DNA of 10,987 bases from JAQGMV01 sp050260255 (GTDB lineage: Bacteria; Pseudomonadota; Gammaproteobacteria; Burkholderiales; SG8-41), in NCBI GenBank assembly GCA_050260255.1, contig JBLNBW010000239.1, positions 1 through 10,987 of the forward strand. The letters are read 5' to 3'. The notes beneath the pieces are model-generated. The model had not been told where the DNA came from, did not search any database, and saw nothing but the letters and a program-made list of their open reading frames with translations. Shown here piece by piece: positions 6,815 through 10,987 of the stretch (positions are counted from its first letter, which is position 1; each line of letters opens with the position of its first letter). The position numbers were made by a program, and so were the translations under genes.

Positions 6815-8419
6815 ATGGCCCTCCAGCCCCTCAACACCACCGACCCGCTCGCCCTGCGCTTTACCGACGCCGCGAGTTGCCGCCGCTGGCTGGAGGCGCT
6901 GCCTCTCACGAACGTTCAGCATGGGCAGCGCGAAATCGGTGGGCAGCTCGCTGCGCTCCACACCGCTGGCGATCTCGCACCGATAGAGCGGCTGCGTATA
7001 CTCGAAACACTGAAGGAGCCGCTGCTCTTCGTGCAGAACGAAGCGGCGCAAATCTACGCCGGCAAACCGTTGCCGCTGGACAATGCCGAGGCCGACGCGT
7101 GGGCGCGCTCCATGGGGCTGTGGCAGTACCTCGCAAAGAACTACGAGCTGTGCCTCGAGGCGCATCGCGAGGGTGACCTCGTCATTGCGCCCTACGCGGC
7201 ATTGCTCACGCTGCGCTGCTTATCCTGCGTCGCGTGGATGATGTACGACCATTACCGGGTCTATCGCCAGCCGAGCGCGCAACTGTGGCGCGACTTGAAC
7301 CACTACTATGCATATGCCGAGCAGCATGGCTATGCGCGCATACGGGTGCAGGACAATTTCGGACAGCGTGATCCGGACGCAAGCTGCGCCGAAGTCTATG
7401 TGCAGGCGCTGCTCATGTTCCTCGCCAACCCGTACTCGCTGTCCGTGCGCCAGACGGTATTCGTGCGCCGCTGGCTGGGGAAATGGTCGAGCCTGGTCAA
7501 CCTGTCACCGCAGCCGCTGCCGCCGAGCCAGATACCGCCGCTCGCCATAGATCTGGGAAGCTCGACGGGGGCGCGTTTCGCGGAGGACGTAGAACCGCCT
7601 ACGACGCGCTATCTCGATCTCGAGCAGCTCGCGAAGACGCTGCGCCAGACCATCAATCTGCTCAAGCAAGGACAGACGCCTGCGCAGCTCGGGCTCGGCG
7701 AAGACGCGCGCCAGCCGGGCTGCGAGAACCTGTTGATGCTGCTCTACGTGCAATGGTGCCGCGCCGGCACTTCGCGCGCCGAAGACCGCCTCGCATCGCA
7801 GGAGCGCGCGACGGTATGTTTCGGCATTGCGGCAGCGCATTTTCAGGCCAACGGGGGGCGGCATTTCCGGCAGCCCGGCGAGCTCACCGCGCGTGAAAAG
7901 CGCGATCTGGATACGTTCGGATACATTTCGCGCGTCGATCACGAAGTCGGCCAGACGGACGCCGGCGTCACCGAGAACTGGCTCATCTTGAATCACAGCG
8001 CATCCGGCTTCATGTGCATGTCCCGCCAGCCCGACGGCCGCGCGCGCATCGCCCACAACCAGCTCCTCGCGGTGCGCCGCGAGAGCGGCAAGCAGTTTCA
8101 TCTCGGTATGGTGCAGTGGGTGAAAGTCGACGCCAATGAAGAAGTGCAGTGCGGTATACGACTGTTTCCGGGAACGCCCGAAGCCGTCGCCGTGCGGCCT
8201 TCGAACTTCAACCCGGCCGGGAGCAGCCGCTACGAGCGCGCACTCGTTCTTCCCGAGGTCCCTGCGCCTGCCACGCCGGCGACGATCGTGTTGCCTGCGG
8301 GCTGGTTCCAGAGCGGGCGTTTCGTGGAGATTTTTGCCGACCGCAAGCAGGTCGCGAAGCTGCTCAATCTGCTGGAGAAAGGCAGCGACTTCGACCGCGG
8401 CACCATCACCATCGTTTGA
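6815..8419 (+). CDS. Uncharacterised protein with degenerate PilZ-like C-terminal region
   Basis: 534-residue soluble protein. I do not recognise a characterised orthologue. The N-terminal ~350 residues look mostly helical, opening with LRFTDAASCRRWLEALPLTN and including aromatic-rich helices around WMMYDHYRVYRQP; no catalytic motif is visible. The C-terminal part resembles a PilZ domain: NHSASG (393-398) fits the (D/N)xSxxG signature, and the strands around QLLAVR, HLGMVQWVKVD and CGIRLF follow the PilZ beta-barrel pattern. I see no clean RxxxR c-di-GMP arginine motif upstream, so nucleotide binding is doubtful. A final GRFVEIF...LLNLLEKGSDFDR tail (about 501-528) looks conserved-domain-like. 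I chose ATG 6815 (GGGAAAG upstream) over an in-frame TTG at 6785, because the protein reads naturally from MALQPLNTTDPL. It is transcribed alone and converges on phoB. A regulatory role in cell-surface behaviour is only a guess. Confidence 0.72.
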   Translation: MALQPLNTTDPLALRFTDAASCRRWLEALPLTNVQHGQREIGGQLAALHTAGDLAPIERLRILETLKEPLLFVQNEAAQIYAGKPLPLDNAEADAWARSMGLWQYLAKNYELCLEAHREGDLVIAPYAALLTLRCLSCVAWMMYDHYRVYRQPSAQLWRDLNHYYAYAEQHGYARIRVQDNFGQRDPDASCAEVYVQALLMFLANPYSLSVRQTVFVRRWLGKWSSLVNLSPQPLPPSQIPPLAIDLGSSTGARFAEDVEPPTTRYLDLEQLAKTLRQTINLLKQGQTPAQLGLGEDARQPGCENLLMLLYVQWCRAGTSRAEDRLASQERATVCFGIAAAHFQANGGRHFRQPGELTAREKRDLDTFGYISRVDHEVGQTDAGVTENWLILNHSASGFMCMSRQPDGRARIAHNQLLAVRRESGKQFHLGMVQWVKVDANEEVQCGIRLFPGTPEAVAVRPSNFNPAGSSRYERALVLPEVPAPATPATIVLPAGWFQSGRFVEIFADRKQVAKLLNLLEKGSDFDRGTITIV

Positions 8420-8425
8420 GCGTCA

Positions 8426-8462
8426 CGGCGCGCTTCGCCCGCTTCTTTCTTCCCCCTTTTTC
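8426..8462 (+). terminator. Weak candidate terminator after the PilZ-like gene
   Basis: A short GGCG/CGCC stem (8427-8430 with 8436-8439) is followed by an unbroken 21-nt pyrimidine run (8442-8462) ending in five T. The stem is only 4 bp, so the call rests mainly on position directly after the stop codon and on the T-rich tail. Confidence 0.3.
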
Positions 8463-8477
8463 ACGACGTCCTTATAA

Positions 8478-8519
8478 CTCGGCCGATCCCGAGCTGATCG
8501 TCGCGCTGCCGTGCGCGAC
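8478..8519 (-). terminator. Tandem hairpins downstream of phoB, possible terminator
   Basis: Two stem-loops follow the phoB stop. The first has a perfect 7-bp stem, GTCGCGC/GCGCGAC (8500-8506 with 8513-8519), around a 6-nt loop. The second is CTCGG/CCGAG (8478-8482 with 8489-8493). On the minus strand the second leads into TTATAAGG rather than a true T-tract, so intrinsic termination would be weak. Confidence 0.35.
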
Positions 8520-8530
8520 TCGTCAGCCGC

Positions 8531-9220
8531 TCATGCGCCGGCCGAAAACCGGTAGCCCGCGCTGCGCACCGTTTCGATGAGTCTGTCGTGGCCGCTGGTC
8601 TCCAGCGCTTTGCGCAGCCGGCGGATGTGAACGTCCACGGTGCGCTCTTCGACGAACACGTGATCGCCCCACACCTGGTCCAGCAACTGTCCGCGACTGT
8701 AGACGCGGCCTGCATGCGTCATGAAAAAATGCAGCAGACGGAATTCCGTCGGACCTAGCGGTATGCTTGCCTCATCGGTGCTGACCCGGCGGCTCGCCGG
8801 ATCCAATCGCAATCCCGCGATTTCCACCGCGTCGTCGGTTGCCTGCGGTGCGCGACGCCGCAACACGGCCTTCACCCGGGCGTTGAGCTCCCGCGGGCTG
8901 AATGGCTTCGTGATGTAATCGTCCGCCCCGGTCTCCAGTCCCAGCAGCTTGTCGTGCTCGTCAGCGCGGGCGGTCAGCATGATGAGCGGGATGTCGTGCG
9001 TGCGCGGTTCGCCGCGCATGCGCCGTGCGAACTCGATGCCGCTCATGCCCGGCAGCATCCAGTCGAGAACGACCAGATCGGGCAATTCCGCGCGCAGCAT
9101 GTCCAAGGCCTGCTCGGCATTTTCCGCCCGTAGCGTGCGATGGCCGGCAAGCTCGAGATTGCAGGAAATGAGCTCCTGGATTGCCGGTTCGTCTTCGACC
9201 ACCAATATCGTCGCACCCAC
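8531..9220 (-). CDS. phoB: PhoB phosphate-regulon response regulator (OmpR/PhoB family)
   Basis: 229 residues, the normal PhoB length. The receiver domain (about 4-120) has the acidic pair D10/E11, phospho-acceptor D53 within VVLDWMLPGMSG, T83 and K105. The winged-helix domain (about 130-227) has LGPTEFRLL (155-163), VWGDHVFVEERTVDVHIRRL around the recognition helix (183-202) and ETVRSAGYRF (216-225). The VWG..V.VE.RTVDVHIRRLRKAL pattern is very close to E. coli PhoB and separates it from other OmpR-type regulators. When phosphorylated by PhoR it activates phosphate uptake and scavenging genes at Pho boxes. The start is GTG at 9220, with GAGG 9 nt upstream; an in-frame ATG at 9235 is cut off by a TAA two codons on. 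Its upstream region contains a Pho box. The usual phoR partner does not follow: the next gene downstream is convergent. Confidence 0.93.
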   Translation of the reverse strand: MGATILVVEDEPAIQELISCNLELAGHRTLRAENAEQALDMLRAELPDLVVLDWMLPGMSGIEFARRMRGEPRTHDIPLIMLTARADEHDKLLGLETGADDYITKPFSPRELNARVKAVLRRRAPQATDDAVEIAGLRLDPASRRVSTDEASIPLGPTEFRLLHFFMTHAGRVYSRGQLLDQVWGDHVFVEERTVDVHIRRLRKALETSGHDRLIETVRSAGYRFSAGA

Positions 9221-9251
9221 GCCTTACCGCCTCATGTCCGCAGCGCCGCCA

Positions 9252-9257
9252 ATATTA
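9252..9257 (-). promoter_or_regulatory. -10 element of the phoB promoter
   Basis: TAATAT on the minus strand lies 10 nt downstream of the Pho box, the spacing seen in PhoB-activated promoters where the box replaces the -35. An overlapping CATAAT (9254-9259) is an alternative. The start of transcription would be near 9245, giving a short leader before GTG 9220. Confidence 0.55.
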
Positions 9258-9267
9258 TGAAACAAAC

Positions 9268-9285
9268 ATTACAGCCATGTGACAG
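9268..9285 (-). promoter_or_regulatory. Pho box (PhoB binding site) upstream of phoB
   Basis: Read on the minus strand the site is CTGTCAC-ATGG-CTGTAAT: two 7-bp direct repeats 11 bp apart start to start, matching the Pho-box consensus CTGTCAT-N4-CTGT(A/C)A(C/T) at nearly every repeat position. It takes the place of a -35 element for phoB and predicts positive autoregulation. It also lies about 85 bp upstream of the divergent DUF971-ubiE genes, but its orientation favours phoB. Confidence 0.75.
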
Positions 9286-9309
9286 CAAGGGTGTTTCCCG
9301 CTGGCGCGT

Positions 9310-9338
9310 TTTATCTTTGCCAGCCCGTCGGTTATCAT
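9310..9338 (+). promoter_or_regulatory. Weak candidate promoter for DUF971-ubiE
   Basis: TATCAT (9333-9338) has a reasonable -10 shape, 30 bp before ATG 9369. The paired TTTATC (9310-9315) at 17-bp spacing matches a -35 poorly. Included because a promoter must lie between the Pho box and 9369 if the two genes are not expressed from elsewhere. Confidence 0.25.
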
Positions 9339-9368
9339 GCTCTCCCGGCAGCATCATCCCAGCAGATC

Positions 9369-9743
9369 ATGGCTCAGCATCCCCATCCGACCGAAATCAA
9401 GGTGCACCAGCAGTCGCGCGTGCTGGAAGTAGCCTTCGCAGACGGGCAGTCGTTCCGTCTGCCGTTCGAATTCCTGCGCGTGTATTCTCCGTCGGCCGAA
9501 GTACGGGGCCACGGCCCGGGACAGGAAGTGCTGCAGGTAGGCAAGAAGGATGTTCAAGTGCTCGCCGTCGAGCCGGTCGGCGCGTATGCCATACAGCTCA
9601 AGTTTTCGGACGGACACGACACCGGCATTTATTCCTGGGACCTGCTGTACGAATACGGGATGCGGCAGGAGCGCATGTGGCAGGACTATTTGCAGCGTAT
9701 GCGTGACGCGGGCGCGAGCCGCGAGCCCCAAGCAGCGAAATGA
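9369..9743 (+). CDS. DUF971 / gamma-butyrobetaine hydroxylase-like N-terminal domain protein
   Basis: 124-residue protein consisting of one DUF971 domain. Recognisable elements are PTEIKVHQQSRVLEVAFADG near the N-terminus, FRLPFEFLRVYSPSAEVRGHGPGQ (about 30-53) and the C-terminal YAIQLKFSDGHDTGIYSWDLLYEYG. The domain also forms the N-terminus of eukaryotic gamma-butyrobetaine hydroxylases, where it binds zinc, but the bacterial stand-alone protein has no hydroxylase domain and no firmly assigned function. The frame is open upstream to 9279, but the family-like sequence begins at ATG 9369 (MAQHPHPTEIK), so that start is used; no strong ribosome binding site is visible. Its stop overlaps the ubiE start by 4 bp (ATGA), implying coupled translation and a link to quinone or Fe-S metabolism. 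Confidence 0.85.
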   Translation: MAQHPHPTEIKVHQQSRVLEVAFADGQSFRLPFEFLRVYSPSAEVRGHGPGQEVLQVGKKDVQVLAVEPVGAYAIQLKFSDGHDTGIYSWDLLYEYGMRQERMWQDYLQRMRDAGASREPQAAK

Positions 9744-10519
9744 AGCGCTACACCGGCGGCAATCCCTCCTCGAGCTCCGATGCCGACAACGGCACGACGC
9801 ATTTCGGATTCGAGACGGTCCCCGAGGAAGACAAGGCACGCAAAGTCGCGGGCGTATTCTCGTCGGTGGCGGCCCGCTACGACTTGATGAACGATCTCAT
9901 GTCGGTCGGCCTGCACCGCTGGTGGAAGCGTTATGCGGTGGAGCAAAGCCGCGTGCGGCGGGGCGAGCGCGTGCTCGACGTGGCCGGCGGCACGGGCGAC
10001 CTTACGCGCCTCTTCAGCGACCGCGTCGGTCCGGCCGGCACGGTGGTGCTCACCGACATCAACGGCGCGATGCTCACGCGCGGGCGCGATCGCTTGCTCG
10101 ACGCGGGCTACGCGGTGCCCGCTCTGCAATGCGATGCCGAGCGACTGCCGTTTGCCGACGAGACGTTCGACTGCGTGTGCGTCGCATTCGGCCTGCGCAA
10201 CATGACGCACAAGGACGTCGCATTGCGCGAGATGGGACGCGTGCTGCGCGCGGGCGGGCGGCTTATCGTGCTCGAGTTCTCCGAGGTGTGGAAGCCCCTC
10301 GCGCCGCTCTACGACCTTTATTCCTTCCGCGTCCTTCCGCGGCTGGGCGAAATGGTGGCCAAAGACGGGGCGAGCTATCGCTACCTCGCCGAATCCATCC
10401 GCATGCACCCGAACCAGGAAGCATTGAAATCCATAATGGAACAGGCCGGGCTCGAGAAGGTCGAATACTTCAATCTCGCAGCCGGGGTCGTGGCGCTGCA
10501 TCGCGGGTATAAGTTCTAG
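9740..10519 (+). CDS. ubiE: UbiE, ubiquinone/menaquinone biosynthesis C-methyltransferase
   Basis: 259 residues, close to the usual ~250. UbiE catalyses the SAM-dependent C-methylation of the benzoquinol ring in ubiquinone synthesis (and of demethylmenaquinol where menaquinone is made). Signatures in order: FSSVAARYDLMNDLMSVGLHRWWK (40-63), the SAM-binding LDVAGGTGDLTRLF (79-92), TDINGAML (105-112), CDAERLPF (131-138), the UbiE-type FGLRNMTHKDVALREMGRVL (150-169), LEFS (178-181), LYDLYSFRVLPRLGE (190-204), YRYLAESI (213-220) and the C-terminal GVVALHRGYKF. All expected motifs are intact. It overlaps the DUF971 gene by 4 bp. The next gene is not the Tim44/UbiJ/UbiB set I would expect in many betaproteobacteria but a lipoprotein gene 56 bp on. 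Confidence 0.95.
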   Translation: MKRYTGGNPSSSSDADNGTTHFGFETVPEEDKARKVAGVFSSVAARYDLMNDLMSVGLHRWWKRYAVEQSRVRRGERVLDVAGGTGDLTRLFSDRVGPAGTVVLTDINGAMLTRGRDRLLDAGYAVPALQCDAERLPFADETFDCVCVAFGLRNMTHKDVALREMGRVLRAGGRLIVLEFSEVWKPLAPLYDLYSFRVLPRLGEMVAKDGASYRYLAESIRMHPNQEALKSIMEQAGLEKVEYFNLAAGVVALHRGYKF

Positions 10520-10575
10520 CCGATCCGATGGACTGCACGACGGCAACGCGACTTCAGGCCGGAGATGGAGGCCGT

Positions 10576-10987
10576 ATGAAAAAGTCGGTAGCACTGTTCG
10601 CTTTGTTCATCGCCGGGTGCGCTGCGCCTCCCGCGCAGATTGCGCCGTCCGGCGCACCGGCGAATGTCGCGGCGCCGACGTTGCGGCCCGGTGACGCATG
10701 GACGTACACGACGTACGACGGCTACACGCACATCCCGAAAGGCACCGTGAACTATCGGGTCACCGACGTCCGGGGCGACACAGTGATCGTCGAAGGCAAC
10801 CACGAGGGCCGCGCGTGGCAGGAGTACTACACGGCGAACGGCGCGTGGCTCGAGCGGCCGCTGACGAACTTGCAGGACCTGCGCTATCAACCGGCCCTTG
10901 CCGCATTGCCGTTCCCGCTGCATGCCGGCAAGCGCTGGCGCGAATACGTCCAGGCAACCGACCCCGCCACCGGCCGCACCTATCGCG
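10576..10987 (+). CDS. Putative outer-membrane or periplasmic lipoprotein, 3'-truncated by window edge
   Basis: Open from ATG 10576 to the right edge (137 codons plus one base), with no stop in the window. GGAG at 10567-10570, 5 nt upstream, fixes the start. The first 15 residues, MKKSVALFALFIAGC, are a short lipoprotein signal peptide with lipobox IAGC, so C15 would be lipidated after signal peptidase II cleavage. Next comes a flexible Ala/Pro-rich linker (about 16-35), then LRPGDAWTYTTYDGY and alternating beta-strand-like segments rich in Tyr, Trp and Val, suggesting a beta-rich exported domain. No catalytic motif is visible and I do not recognise a named family. The residues after the lipobox contain no Asp at +2 (AAPP), consistent with outer-membrane sorting under E. 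coli rules. It may be cotranscribed with ubiE, as the 56-bp gap shows no terminator. Confidence 0.75.
   Translation, partial: MKKSVALFALFIAGCAAPPAQIAPSGAPANVAAPTLRPGDAWTYTTYDGYTHIPKGTVNYRVTDVRGDTVIVEGNHEGRAWQEYYTANGAWLERPLTNLQDLRYQPALAALPFPLHAGKRWREYVQATDPATGRTYR

Noticed and set aside
9337..9354. ATGCT/AGCAT inverted repeat before the DUF971 gene
   Set aside because: Only 5 bp around an 8-nt loop; this is expected by chance and has no clear regulatory match.
9686..10594. 302-codon minus-strand frame opposite ubiE
   Set aside because: Antisense shadow of ubiE; no recognisable motif and no ribosome binding site.

Overview
The window is GC-rich, densely coded chromosomal DNA with the gene repertoire of a betaproteobacterium. 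Three things point there: a very large DUF3683-type FAD/Fe-S oxidoreductase, a DUF971 gene overlapping ubiE by 4 bp, and a PhoB close to the proteobacterial type. I see no insertion sequence, phage gene, tRNA, rRNA or CRISPR array. This looks like ordinary core chromosome, not an accessory island.

Layout, left to right. (1) A small class I SAM methyltransferase (33-581, minus) is divergent from a YqaA-family inner-membrane protein (806-1201, plus). A well-formed sigma70-type promoter for the methyltransferase lies between them. (2) A tight plus-strand operon follows at 1300-6645: a 1275-residue FAD-linked dehydrogenase with Fe-S and CCG domains, a DUF2817 (M14-like) metallopeptidase-type protein, and a HIT-family protein. 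The three are separated by 3 bp each and followed by a likely terminator hairpin. (3) A 534-residue protein with a degenerate PilZ-like C-terminal region (6815-8419, plus) converges on phoB (8531-9220, minus). The gap between them holds several small hairpins. (4) phoB has a clear Pho box and -10 element in its own upstream region, so it is probably autoregulated, but no phoR sits beside it here. (5) Divergent from phoB is DUF971-ubiE (9369-10519), then the start of a lipoprotein gene that runs off the right edge (10576 onward).

Themes: the large dehydrogenase probably oxidises a D-2-hydroxy acid and passes electrons on through its Fe-S/CCG half. UbiE makes the quinones that such dehydrogenases commonly reduce. 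PhoB controls phosphate starvation responses. The poorly understood items are the PilZ-like protein, the methyltransferase, the DUF971 protein and the terminal lipoprotein. Nothing here amounts to a clearly new system. The best leads are the phoB control region without a neighbouring phoR, the PilZ-like protein that appears to lack its arginine motif, and the three-gene dehydrogenase operon.
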